Positions 32,966-41,503 of a stretch of 64,000 nt of DNA are shown in pieces. Under the pieces are notes generated by a model that was not told where the DNA came from, ran no database searches, and saw only the letters and a program-made list of their open reading frames with translations. The stretch spans positions 1,398,142 to 1,462,141 of the forward strand of contig NZ_CP085524.1 of the NCBI RefSeq assembly GCF_004353525.1, given 5' to 3'. Within the stretch, counting starts at the first letter, position 1. Each line of letters starts with the position of its first letter. The DNA comes from Zhaonella formicivorans. Its GTDB lineage: Bacteria > Bacillota > DUOV01 > Zhaonellaceae. A program made the position numbers and the translations under genes.

Positions 32966-33064
32966 ACACTTTTCATGCATGAAGTGTCGTTTGCAGTATT
33001 TCCCCAACAAGACAAATAGCCAAGCAAGCCTAAACCCCTGCCAGGGTTTCTAGACCTACTTGGC
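32966..33064 (-). promoter_or_regulatory. Structured 5' leader of the cbiM operon
   Basis: Two hairpins precede cbiM. The distal one (33019-33064) has a 13-bp outer stem, with wobble pairs that keep pairing, around an inner stem AAACCC / GGGTTT. The proximal one (32966-32987) is ACACTTTTC / GAAGTGT-like. I recognise neither a cobalamin nor a NiCo riboswitch, so the regulator is unknown. Confidence 0.5.
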
Positions 33065-33159
33065 CTATTATCCAAAAAATAACAAGCAACAGCAGCGCCT
33101 TCATGGCGCATTTACATATCATGTATAGTCTATTTTATTCTAGCTATCAACAAAAATTC

Positions 33160-33210
33160 CTGCTGTCAAATTTCAAATTATTGAATTTCAATTTTAAATT
33201 TAATTTTATT
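33160..33210. repeat. AT-rich micro-repeat after tupA
   Basis: Repeated TTTCAAATT / TTGAATTT units between tupA and the hairpin GCGCC/GGCGC at 33098-33112, similar to the flgN-flgK spacer. Confidence 0.4.
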
Positions 33211-34083
33211 TTAGCTGTCCTTCTTCCCTGCATCGGGGAAAAACAACGGCTCACCGTATTTGTCCACACCAAAATTTTTGATCATTTCCTGAGTTTCAGG
33301 AGAAATCATAAATTCCACGTAAACTCTAGCACCTTCCGCATTGACTTTGGGAAATTTCTCCTGATTAACCTGCATGACGTGATAGATGTTTAAGAGGGAT
33401 TTTTCACCCTCGAACAGGATTTTTAGCTTGAGATTCTTTTTTAAAGCCAGGTATGTCCCTCTGTCTGAAAGCGTATAGCCCTGCTTGTCATTGGCAATAG
33501 CCAGGGTTTCACCCATGCCGGTGCCCGATTCCTGGTACCAGCCGCCTTCATTTTTGACGTTAGCTTTTTGCCACAAGCTTAATTCCTTCTTATGGGTTCC
33601 AGAATCGTCGCCTCTGGAAATAAAGAGGCTTTGACTTGCTGCTATCTTTTGCATCGCTTCCATAGCTGTCTGGGCATGGCTGATTCCTGCAGGGTCATTC
33701 TCCGGGCCCACAATGACAAAATCGTTATGCATCACCAGCCGGTAGTTGGTGACTACACCTTCCTCCAGCAGTTTCTTTTCCGCTTCGGGAGCATGTACCA
33801 GCAGGACATCGGCATCTCCCCGTTCCCCCATGGCTAAAGCCTTACCAGTGCCGGTTGGAATCGTTTTTACCACGTAGCCGGTCTTTTCTTCAAAGACCGG
33901 GTTCAGAACATCCAGCAAGCCGCTATCTACAGTACTGGTAGTAGTTGCTAGGATTATTTCTTTCATACCCTGGTTTTCTGCTGCCTTGTTTTCCGGTTGT
34001 TGGCTTTCCCTGGCGCAGCCGGCCATTATAGCAAATAAAAGTAGACTTAAGAAAAACGTTAAAATAACTTTTTTACCTTTCAC
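33211..34083 (-). CDS. tupA: Tungstate-binding protein TupA (ABC receptor)
   Basis: A 290-residue lipoprotein (lipobox MAGC, residue ~23) with the TupA signature IILATTTSTVDSGLLDVL and the VHAPEAEKKL, SRGDDSGTHKKEL and DRGTYLAL segments that bind the oxyanion. TupA binds tungstate with very high affinity for TupBC. No permease or ATPase gene lies next to it, so it is either served by a distant TupBC or works alone as a scavenger. Its leader holds a molybdenum-cofactor-type riboswitch with a terminator. Confidence 0.9.
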   Translation of the reverse strand: MKGKKVILTFFLSLLLFAIMAGCARESQQPENKAAENQGMKEIILATTTSTVDSGLLDVLNPVFEEKTGYVVKTIPTGTGKALAMGERGDADVLLVHAPEAEKKLLEEGVVTNYRLVMHNDFVIVGPENDPAGISHAQTAMEAMQKIAASQSLFISRGDDSGTHKKELSLWQKANVKNEGGWYQESGTGMGETLAIANDKQGYTLSDRGTYLALKKNLKLKILFEGEKSLLNIYHVMQVNQEKFPKVNAEGARVYVEFMISPETQEMIKNFGVDKYGEPLFFPDAGKKDS

Positions 34084-34176
34084 AACTGTTCGAGCCCTCC
34101 TATTTTTACTGCTAAAATGTGCTTAAAAGGGAGAAGTTATTATATTGACACAGATCACCTCCAACCGGGCCCCGTT

Positions 34177-34319
34177 AAAAAAGCCAGGCGGGTAGAAAGA
34201 GCCTGGCTTTTAAATAACACAAGGAACCCCTTTCCACATTGGGAGGCATAGCAGTTTCCCGCTATACCCTATGGACTTTACTCCATGGCCGAAGCTTTAG
34301 GCGGTAAAGTTCGGAGCAT
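34177..34319 (-). ncRNA. Moco (molybdenum/tungsten cofactor) riboswitch with terminator
   Basis: The minus-strand leader of tupA has the blocks I associate with the Moco RNA: GCTCCGAAC, CGGCCATGGAGTAAAG, a GNRA-capped P3-like stem (TAGCGG-GAAA-CTGCTA) and GCCTCCCAA followed by GGAAAGG. CTCC pairs with GGAG and CTTT with AAAG. A strong terminator follows (34177-34210: AAAGCCAGGC / GCCTGGCTTTTTT), fitting ligand-controlled termination. The P3-like stem favours Moco over the tungsten variant. Identification is from memory of the consensus. Confidence 0.7.
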
Positions 34320-34429
34320 AAAAATAAAATATGGAGTTGTTACATAAAATTTATTCTACGTACAAAAACTGATACCTGCTGTTCTTAAAAATTATTCGGC
34401 TAGGGCAGAATACATATTTCAACAAAAAA

Positions 34430-34459
34430 TGGACATATCAGTAAAAGTATTGTTATACT
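34430..34459 (+). promoter_or_regulatory. Vegetative promoter for the flavo-diiron gene
   Basis: TGGACA (34430-34435), an 18-base spacer and TATACT (34454-34459), about 40 bases before the start codon. The remaining divergent spacer (34320-34429) shows no other structure. Confidence 0.6.
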
Positions 34460-34497
34460 GGTAATACGTGTACGTAATCATGAAAGGAGATGAATTA

Positions 34498-35694
34498 ATG
34501 CCACCAGTACAAATTGCGGAAGGAATCCACTGGGTAGGTGCGGTAGACTGGAACATTCGCTTTTTTCACGGCCCTGCCTACAGCACCCACCGGGGCACAA
34601 CTTACAACGCTTACTTAATTATTGACGAAAAAATCGCTTTGGTTGACACTGTTTTTAGGCCCTTTACCAAAGAACTGATTGCCAACATCTCAGCTCTCGT
34701 TGACCCAGGTAAAATAGAAGATATAGTTGTCAACCATATCGAGCCGGACCATTCCGGGGCTTTGCCGGAAATCATCAAGCTTTGTCCTGACGCTAAAATT
34801 TACTGCACTCAAAAAGCTAAAGAGGGTCTAATCAAACACTATGGCTTGGAGTGTGATTTCCAGGTAGTCAAAACCGGCGATGAACTAAACTTAGGAAAAA
34901 GAAGCATTAAATTTTTGGAAGCACCGATGCTGCACTGGCCGGACAGCATGTTTTCTTACATTGAAAAGGAACAGCTGCTTATGCCTAATGACGCTTTTGG
35001 CCAGCATCTGGCTTCTTCCTTTTTGTTTGACGACCAGGTGGACGAGCATGAGGTCATGGATGAGGCAGCCAAGTACTATGCCAATATCCTTTACCCATTC
35101 AGCCCGCTGGTACTCAAGAAACTGGAGGAAGTTCAAAAGCTGGGCTTGAAAATCAAAATCATTGCCCCCAGCCATGGAATAATCTGGCGGAAAAACCCGG
35201 AAAAAATCATTCAGGCTTACCTGAAATGGGCTAAAGGAGAGGCGGATAATAAGGCCGTAATAGTCTACGATACCATGTGGGAAAGCACCGAAAAGATGGC
35301 TAAGGCCATTTTGAACGGAATTGTGGCAGAAGGAGCAGAGGCTAAATTATATAAGCTCTCAGTTACCGACAGGAACGATATCATCAAAGAGGTCCTGAAT
35401 TGTAAAGCCATTGTAGTCGGTTCTTCCACCATCAACAATGATATTTTACCGGTAATGGCTCCATTTCTGGATGATCTGAAAGGATTAAAGCCAAAGAATA
35501 AGATTGGCGCGGCTTTCGGCTCCTTCGGCTGGGGAGGCGGCGCCGTGAAAACTATTGAGGAAAAACTGTCCTCGGCAGGTGTTAACCTGATCATGGAAGG
35601 TTTGCAAGTAAGGTGGGTACCCACAGAAGAAGAAATCAGCCGGTGCTATGAATACGGCAGGCAAATCGGCCAAAAAATCAAAGAACATAAGTAA
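34498..35694 (+). CDS. fprA: Flavo-diiron protein (FprA, A-type flavoprotein)
   Basis: A cytoplasmic O2/NO reductase that protects anaerobes. The N-terminal metallo-beta-lactamase-like domain has the diiron ligands H80-x-E82-x-D84-H85 (VVNHIEPDHSG), H146 (MLHWPDSM), D165 and H226 (APSHGIIW). The C-terminal flavodoxin domain (~residue 250 on: VIVYDTMWESTEKMAKAI, then GAAFGSFGWGGGAVK) binds FMN. ATG 34498 behind AAAGGAG is the start. The 398-residue length is standard. Single-gene unit with a promoter and terminator of its own. Confidence 0.95.
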   Translation: MPPVQIAEGIHWVGAVDWNIRFFHGPAYSTHRGTTYNAYLIIDEKIALVDTVFRPFTKELIANISALVDPGKIEDIVVNHIEPDHSGALPEIIKLCPDAKIYCTQKAKEGLIKHYGLECDFQVVKTGDELNLGKRSIKFLEAPMLHWPDSMFSYIEKEQLLMPNDAFGQHLASSFLFDDQVDEHEVMDEAAKYYANILYPFSPLVLKKLEEVQKLGLKIKIIAPSHGIIWRKNPEKIIQAYLKWAKGEADNKAVIVYDTMWESTEKMAKAILNGIVAEGAEAKLYKLSVTDRNDIIKEVLNCKAIVVGSSTINNDILPVMAPFLDDLKGLKPKNKIGAAFGSFGWGGGAVKTIEEKLSSAGVNLIMEGLQVRWVPTEEEISRCYEYGRQIGQKIKEHK

Positions 35695-35717
35695 AGCGGG
35701 TAGTCATAACCCGCTTT
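35694..35717 (+). terminator. Terminator after fprA (left copy of duplicated hairpin)
   Basis: Stem AAGCGGGT / ACCCGCTT right at the stop codon followed by a short T tract. A near copy is at 35860-35880, beyond the inserted family A element. Confidence 0.75.
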
Positions 35718-35853
35718 AGACCGTCGAAAAACTATTATTAGCCCGCATGTATTATGGAGCGGGACTGGTTTCCTCAGCCGTCGGCGGCTTTGCCGCCGGT
35801 AACGGCGTAGGAGCTTGTCCAGAGCGAAATAATACATGCGGGCTTTGTCTACA
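35718..35853 (-). repeat. Palindromic element family A, copy 2
   Basis: A ~136-bp copy in the orientation opposite to copy 1. The right end TTTGTCTACA equals the complement of the copy 1 left end. The inner repeats CGCATGTATTAT / ATAATACATGCG and the central GGCGGC-TTT-GCCGCC stem are conserved. Confidence 0.85.
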
Positions 35854-35859
35854 AGCTGA

Positions 35860-35880
35860 AGGGGTAGTCATTACCCGCTT
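35860..35880. repeat. Right copy of the fprA terminator hairpin
   Basis: Matches 35696-35714 at 16 of 19 bases (GGGTAGTCATxACCCGC) and also ends in T-rich sequence. The two copies bracket family A copy 2. The following 35881-36035 holds no gene except the leader of the next one. Confidence 0.7.
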
Positions 35881-36035
35881 TTCATCATGCCGGATTATGC
35901 TGTTGGCTGCTGGCCAGCGGCCGAATACCGTGTTTTCTACCTAGTGGATGCACTGAGAATAAAACAGTGTAATCCAGGCAGGATTTACCTAATACTAGGG
36001 GAATAAAAACAAAAAGTGCAGAAGGAGGTTGTAAC

Positions 36036-36581
36036 ATGTACTGGGAAAAAGCAGGAACTGAAAACACACAGGCAACCGTAAAACTTGCTGTGGAGAGGGC
36101 AAAGGAATTGGGCATCAAACGCCTGGTGGTAGCATCTTGCAGCGGTAAGACCATAGAGGCATGTCTGGGAAAAGGACTGGAGATCGTTGGCGTTACTCAC
36201 CATGTTGGTTTTGCCGGACCGGGGGAAGATGAAATGACAGAGGAAATGCGTAAAAAACTTGCCCAGCAAGGGGTAAAACTTTTAACCACCACCCACTTAA
36301 TGGCTGGGTTGGACCGGGCGGTGCGCAACAAATTCGGTGGGCTTTACCCGGCAGAAATCATTGCGGCGAGCCTACGGATGTTAGGGCAGGGACTAAAAGT
36401 GTGCGTGGAAATAGCGGGAATGGCGTTAGATGCTGGCCTCATTCCTTACGGGGAAGAAGTGGTTGCAGTTGCCGGCACCGGCGAAGGGGCTGATACGGCG
36501 GCGGTAATCCTGCCTGCCCATTCCAATAACTTCTTCGAGACTAAAGTCAAAGAGATAATTTGTAAGCCCAGAGAATTCTAA
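36036..36581 (+). CDS. Pyruvate-kinase alpha/beta-domain-like protein
   Basis: A 181-residue stand-alone protein resembling the C-terminal alpha/beta domain of pyruvate kinase (ENTQATVKLAVERAKELGIKRLVVASCSGKTIEACL), a domain that binds effectors in the enzyme. The rest continues as a Rossmann-like sheet (GLEIVGVTHHVGF, GMALDAGLIPYGEEVVAVAGTGEGADTAAVI). No catalytic pyruvate kinase barrel is present. Start ATG follows AGAAGGAGG. Function unknown; perhaps a small-molecule-binding protein. Confidence 0.8.
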   Translation: MYWEKAGTENTQATVKLAVERAKELGIKRLVVASCSGKTIEACLGKGLEIVGVTHHVGFAGPGEDEMTEEMRKKLAQQGVKLLTTTHLMAGLDRAVRNKFGGLYPAEIIAASLRMLGQGLKVCVEIAGMALDAGLIPYGEEVVAVAGTGEGADTAAVILPAHSNNFFETKVKEIICKPREF

Positions 36582-36582
36582 G

Positions 36583-36720
36583 GCAGTCACCAGTCCTCAG
36601 TCACCAGCATCGGCTAAAAGCCGCGTCCTTAGTCCTTGGTCGTTAGTCCTTAGTTACGACTAAAGACTAACGACGCGAAGCAGGTCGCCACTGGGGACTA
36701 GGGACTGATGACTTGTCACT
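36583..36720. repeat. Intergenic repeat family C, copy 2
   Basis: Same unit vocabulary as 9640-9840 (CACCAGTCCTCAGTC, CTTAGTCGTTAGTC, GACTAGGGACT), here arranged as nested inverted repeats that could fold into one long hairpin between two converging genes. Confidence 0.7.
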
Positions 36721-36722
36721 AA

Positions 36723-37382
36723 TCAGGCGGCCTTGCCGCTTTCTTTTGCAGTTTTGGCCAGATAAAAAGCGTACCAGGCTACTATTAACGTTACAACACC
36801 CAGAATGCCGATTCTCCAAAGCAAGTCGCTGACTGTTCCAAAAATTCCTAAATAGCCAAACAAGATAAAGATACTGCCGGAAACCAATTTAACCGCTTTC
36901 TCCGGGATCTTCTTCCCTAGAACAACCCCTACCACGATGCCGATGATATTGGAAATGATCATACCGGTAGTAGTGCCCATCCAAACCCAAAGCAGGGAGT
37001 TGTATTTGGCAGCCAAAGCAATGCTGGCCAGCTGGGTCTTATCGCCCATTTCCGCAATAAAAAAGGCAATGGTCACGGTCCAAAAAGGGCTGAAGTAATC
37101 TTTTTTATCCTCTCCTTCCAGTTTATCCCCCCGCAGCGTCCATAGGCCAAAAAAGATGAAGGATAGGGCAGCAATGAACTGGATGTAATTGAGAGGAATG
37201 AAGTTTGTTAAATAATCCCCTAATGCTACTGCTATAAAGTGATTAGCCAAAGTTGCCACCAGCACGCCTGCCAATACGGTAAGAGCTTTAAACCTGGTGG
37301 CAAAGGCCATCCCCAGCAGTTGGGTCTTATCACCCATTTCTGCTAAAACTACGAAGACTGTTGAGGCAAGATACGCTTCCAT
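36723..37382 (-). CDS. GDT1/TMEM165 family cation exporter
   Basis: A 219-residue membrane protein with six helices in two repeats, each starting with the family motif E-x-G-D-K-T: LAEMGDKTQLLGMA and IAEMGDKTQLASIA. The family exports Mn2+ (and Ca2+ or H+ in eukaryotes). The start is ATG 37380-37382 behind GGAGG. A yybP-ykoY manganese riboswitch with terminator precedes it, so manganese efflux is strongly suggested by context as well as family. Confidence 0.92.
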   Translation of the reverse strand: MEAYLASTVFVVLAEMGDKTQLLGMAFATRFKALTVLAGVLVATLANHFIAVALGDYLTNFIPLNYIQFIAALSFIFFGLWTLRGDKLEGEDKKDYFSPFWTVTIAFFIAEMGDKTQLASIALAAKYNSLLWVWMGTTTGMIISNIIGIVVGVVLGKKIPEKAVKLVSGSIFILFGYLGIFGTVSDLLWRIGILGVVTLIVAWYAFYLAKTAKESGKAA

Positions 37383-37512
37383 TTTATGCACCTCCGTATT
37401 TATAATTATTGTAAAATAAAAAAGCATTAAACAAAGATTGGCCTAGGAAGCTTTTTTGTTGCTCGTAACGGAAAGTAATGAATTAAGGAAGAATATACTT
37501 TCCAACTCGTAA

Positions 37513-37640
37513 TAAAAAAGACCTATGGACACACTTATAGTGTGCCAAAGGTCTCGTTAAACTGTTTTCAACCAGCCGGTAAAGCCAGGCCATTGCCAGT
37601 CTGTTGACTTTACCTGTGTAAACTACTCCCCTTAGGCTTA
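37513..37640 (-). ncRNA. yybP-ykoY manganese riboswitch with terminator
   Basis: On the minus strand the leader of the GDT1-type gene shows AAGGGGAGTAG (37622-37632) and AACGAGACCTTTG (37546-37558), the two conserved loops of the yybP-ykoY RNA, joined by two helices. The AGACCTTTG strand can instead pair downstream to form the terminator at 37514-37554 (stem AGACCT / AGGTCT, six T). This mutually exclusive pairing is the known expression platform: Mn2+ would prevent termination. Confidence 0.88.
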
Positions 37641-37786
37641 TGTATTCAACTAGCGTTATTATTATATCAGTCACCTCACCGGTTGACAAGCATTAATTTT
37701 TACTAGCACTTGCAATCGAATTTTATCTTCATTTTGCTCAAAGCCGGAGGCAGCAAAGCAGGAGACTATACATTTTCCGGTCAAAA

Positions 37787-40700
37787 TCATACTTTAACTG
37801 CCTTTCCCGCTTCAAAAAGGTAAAGGATTTTTTCTTTCACCGGGCGTCGTAAAATTGTCTCCACCGCTCTGGCATAAAGATAAAGCTGACCGCGGTAAGT
37901 CTGAACCAGTTTGTCTATCCGCCCTTCCTCAACCTGATCGGTCTTGTAGTCAATCAGCACGAACCCATCCCCCTCATCCAGCAAACAGTCGATTACCCCC
38001 TGAATCAATACCTGCTCATCGCTTTTCTCCAGTTCCGGGTATATTTCGTGGGCAGGCAGCATTAAGCTAAAAGGCATTTCCTTGTAGATTTTAGCTGCTT
38101 TCCGCATGCGAACCCCCAGCGGGGACTCAAGAAATTCCCTGATTTTCTCTACATCCACGGCTGCCTTTTGTTCAGCGGTTAATATTTCTTCAACTTCCAG
38201 TTCAGCTAAGAGCATGATGAGTTGGTCGGAATCGAGCTGGTGCTGCAAATCAAGGTGCTGCATTACCAGGTGCATGGCAGAACCCCGTTCTGCCGCCGAA
38301 AGCCCTTTGCTTTCCTGTAAAAACCGGGGACGTTCCAACACGGGAGGCTGATAAACACTTACCCGCCCCTCCCTGTCAAGATGGGCAAACCGCTCTTTAA
38401 CCTCGGAAACAGCCAATTTGGCCGTTACCCCGGCGAATTGGCTGTAAGGGTATCTCCAGCTTAAGCGGTCTCTTAAAAAAGGCGCCTTAACTCCTTCCAC
38501 CTCAACCGGTTCAAAACGGCGGACTTTTTCCCATAAGGCCTCCTCCCTTGCCGGTGTGAGTTGCTCGCCTTGCAAGCTGTTTTTATCCCACAGCTTAATC
38601 TCCCAGACTGAAGGGTCAACGACAATTTCCGGCTGCAGATCCACCTCCGCCCCGGCTGTTTTGCTTAAAGGCAAACCTGCCGGGTGCCGGGCCAGCGCCG
38701 GACAGATCCAGTCCAAAAAACATTTGGCGGCAGCCAGGCTTGCCTCCGCCAGTGGCCAGCCCCGGGTAAAAGCATGCTGCACCCAAGTGCCCGACGCTTT
38801 TGCCAAATCGGGCACAGTCCCCACCATAATCAGTTTTTCTCTGGCCCGGGTCATGGCAACATATAGTACCCGCATTTCTTCCGCCAGCATCTCCAGCTTC
38901 AAGCGGTGTTTAATTGCCAGCTTGGCTAAGGTGGGATAAACCAATCGCTCTTCGGGTCTCACCAGCGCAGGGCCAATTCCTAATTCTTGATGCAAAAGCA
39001 TCTCCTTATTTAAGTCCAAAAGATTAAACCGCTTTCCCAGCCCGGCGAGAAAAACAACAGGAAATTCCAGGCCTTTGCTTTTGTGGATGCTCATGATGCG
39101 CACAACATTTTCATTTTCGCCCAAAGCTCTGGCTGCACCCAGGTCGCTGCCGCTGTCCTGCAGCCGTTCGATAAACCGCAAAAACCTGAACAACCCCCGG
39201 TAAGTAGTCTTTTCGTACTGCCGAGCCCGGTCATGGAGAGCTCTCAGGTTAGCCTGGCGCTGTGCTCCCCCCGGCATGCCGCCTACATAATCGTAGTAAC
39301 CCGTTTCCCTGTAGATGGTCCAGATCAAATCAGCCAAGGTGTTCCGGCGGGCCAAAGTACGCCACCTGTTAAGGCGCTCCAAAAAACTTTTTAGCCGCAG
39401 CCCCAGTTCATCTTTTTCCCGGGCTTTACATTTTACCGCTTTGTAGAAATCCCCCTGGATGGAGCAAAGCCGGATATAGGCTAACTCCTGGGCTGACAGT
39501 CCTACCAGCGGGGACCGCAAGACTGCAGCTAAAGGGATGTCCTGTAACGGGTTATCTATTACCTTTAACAACGCCAGGAGGGTTTCTACCTCCGCTGCAG
39601 CCAAGTAGCCTGTGCCCAATTCGGCATGAGCAGGTATGCCCAACTGCCTGAACTCCTCCAGGAAAACATTGGCGCTGTTTTTTGTGGCCCTAAGCAGCAC
39701 CACTATATCCCGGTAAGTAACCGGCCTGTAGCTCTTCATTCCTCGATCAAACACCAGGAAAGGCGAACCATTTTTACCTGCCAACAGTTCCTGGATACGC
39801 CGCCCAATGAACCTGGCTTCCAGCTGAGTAGCGCCCAGCTCCTCGACATCGCTTTCATGTTCTGCAGAAATATCCTTTTCTTCCCCCGCTTCCTCCGCAG
39901 GCGTTTCAGGAGTTTTCCTGTCAATCAAGTGCAGCTCGGCTGGCCACTGCCCTTCCACGGGAGGATAATCAGCTCCGTAAACCAGCTCAGCCTTGGCATC
40001 GTAAGCCATTTCCCCAAACCGCTCCGTCATGATTTGCCGGAAAATAAAGTTGGTGCCATCCACCACTTCCCTCCGGCTGCGAAAGTTTTTACTAAGATCT
40101 ATTCGCCGCTCCAAAGTGCCGGGTTCAGATGCATAGCTTTTGTACTTGTGGAGGAAGAGGCCCGGCTCTGCCAACCTGAAGCGATAAATGCTTTGCTTCA
40201 CGTCGCCCACCATAAAAAGGTTGGGCCACGTGCTTCCCTGTCGGGAAACAAGCTGGAGTATGGTATCCTGCATAGAGTTGATATCCTGGTATTCATCCAC
40301 CAGCACCTCAACAAAGCGCTCCCGCAGCTCTGCAGCTATCGCCGAAGGGATTAAGTTCCCCGGTCCCGATTCAGGTTCCATGAGCAGTTCCAAACTAAAA
40401 TGCTCCAGGTCGCTGAAATCAACCAGGCAGCGTTTTAGCTTGGCCTGACGGTAAGCCTCCTGAAACTCCGCTGTTAAACGGCAGAGCATTTTAACTAAAG
40501 GTTCAAGCTCGGAAAAGTCCTGGAACCAATCTTCCGGTTCCCGCAAAAAATATGCATCTCTTAACTGGACCGTTAATTTCTTTGCCTCGTCCCTAAAAGC
40601 TTGCGCCTGTTTTTTTAGGTTTTCATCCACATCGCTTTGGCAGCGCTTCAGTGTCTTAAATTTAAACCCCCGGAAAGCGGCACCCATCTCCTTCCAAGGT

Positions 40701-41503
40701 AAGCAGCATGCTGCTTTCAGTTCCTGGATAAGAGCGAGATCCTCCTCTAAATTAGCTTCGTAAGGAGCCGGGCCCCCCGGTTGACGGCTGATGACCAGAG
40801 CCCTCATGAGCAAACTTTCTGCCTTCTCCAATTCCAAAAAAATGCTTTCCTTCAAATTCTTTATCCATGGCAATTCATCCGGCGAAATCTCCCCCGGCAA
40901 CCTGAAACTAACGGCTGCCTGCTCAAGCCACTGTTTAGGCCAGGGTTGACTCCGGGCAAATGTATCCAGGCGCAGGATCAAGTCCTGTAAAGCTGCATCA
41001 TCCCTTTCCCCTCCGTAGCATTCAACCAACCGGAGAAAGTCCGGATCTTCTTTTTCATAATAAGTTTCCAAAAGCTCCTCTAAAACTTCAAGCCGCAGTA
41101 AAACAGCTTCCGTATCATCGGCAATCCGGAAATTGGGATCCAGGTCTAAACGGTAAAAATGCTGTCGCACCAGCTCAAGGCAAAAGGCATGCAGCGTGGT
41201 GATGGGGGCGCGGTTTAACAGGGACAATTGCCGCTCCAGATGCCGGGAGCCAGGATTAGCATTGAGCGCTTGCAATAAGGCTGTACCGATCCGTTCCCGC
41301 ATCTCAGCAGCCGCAGCATTAGTAAATGTCACGACCAAGAGCCTGTCCACATCTACCGGATCTTCTTCACTGCTGATCCGCAAAAATACCCGTTCCACCA
41401 ACACCGCCGTTTTACCTGCCCCGGCCGCTGCCGCCACCAGGAGGTTAGAGCCCCTGGCGGTAATCGCGCTCCACTGCTCCTCCGTCCAATTCCCTTTACT
41501 CAA
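37787..41503 (-). CDS. addA: ATP-dependent helicase/nuclease subunit A (AddA)
   Basis: The helicase-nuclease subunit of the AddAB recombination and repair complex. UvrD-like helicase motifs: Walker A AAAAGAGKTAVLVERV (near the N-terminus), DEYQDIN (motif II), MSIHKSKGLEFPVVF and VAMTRAREKL (motif VI). The C-terminal RecB-type nuclease has LIQGVIDCLLDE and LIDYKTD with the catalytic Asp/Lys. I prefer TTG 41501-41503, with AAGGGGG upstream, over the TTG eight codons earlier; it overlaps the addB end. Length (~1238) is standard. Confidence 0.95.
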   Translation of the reverse strand: MSKGNWTEEQWSAITARGSNLLVAAAAGAGKTAVLVERVFLRISSEEDPVDVDRLLVVTFTNAAAAEMRERIGTALLQALNANPGSRHLERQLSLLNRAPITTLHAFCLELVRQHFYRLDLDPNFRIADDTEAVLLRLEVLEELLETYYEKEDPDFLRLVECYGGERDDAALQDLILRLDTFARSQPWPKQWLEQAAVSFRLPGEISPDELPWIKNLKESIFLELEKAESLLMRALVISRQPGGPAPYEANLEEDLALIQELKAACCLPWKEMGAAFRGFKFKTLKRCQSDVDENLKKQAQAFRDEAKKLTVQLRDAYFLREPEDWFQDFSELEPLVKMLCRLTAEFQEAYRQAKLKRCLVDFSDLEHFSLELLMEPESGPGNLIPSAIAAELRERFVEVLVDEYQDINSMQDTILQLVSRQGSTWPNLFMVGDVKQSIYRFRLAEPGLFLHKYKSYASEPGTLERRIDLSKNFRSRREVVDGTNFIFRQIMTERFGEMAYDAKAELVYGADYPPVEGQWPAELHLIDRKTPETPAEEAGEEKDISAEHESDVEELGATQLEARFIGRRIQELLAGKNGSPFLVFDRGMKSYRPVTYRDIVVLLRATKNSANVFLEEFRQLGIPAHAELGTGYLAAAEVETLLALLKVIDNPLQDIPLAAVLRSPLVGLSAQELAYIRLCSIQGDFYKAVKCKAREKDELGLRLKSFLERLNRWRTLARRNTLADLIWTIYRETGYYDYVGGMPGGAQRQANLRALHDRARQYEKTTYRGLFRFLRFIERLQDSGSDLGAARALGENENVVRIMSIHKSKGLEFPVVFLAGLGKRFNLLDLNKEMLLHQELGIGPALVRPEERLVYPTLAKLAIKHRLKLEMLAEEMRVLYVAMTRAREKLIMVGTVPDLAKASGTWVQHAFTRGWPLAEASLAAAKCFLDWICPALARHPAGLPLSKTAGAEVDLQPEIVVDPSVWEIKLWDKNSLQGEQLTPAREEALWEKVRRFEPVEVEGVKAPFLRDRLSWRYPYSQFAGVTAKLAVSEVKERFAHLDREGRVSVYQPPVLERPRFLQESKGLSAAERGSAMHLVMQHLDLQHQLDSDQLIMLLAELEVEEILTAEQKAAVDVEKIREFLESPLGVRMRKAAKIYKEMPFSLMLPAHEIYPELEKSDEQVLIQGVIDCLLDEGDGFVLIDYKTDQVEEGRIDKLVQTYRGQLYLYARAVETILRRPVKEKILYLFEAGKAVKV

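Noticed and set aside
32940-33120. Cobalamin riboswitch before cbiM
   Set aside because: No B12-box-like block or cobalamin aptamer core could be found, although structured hairpins are present.
36583-36720. Small RNA gene in the family C repeat
   Set aside because: It can fold well, but the short repeated units and a second copy at 9640 favour a repeat element; no promoter is visible.
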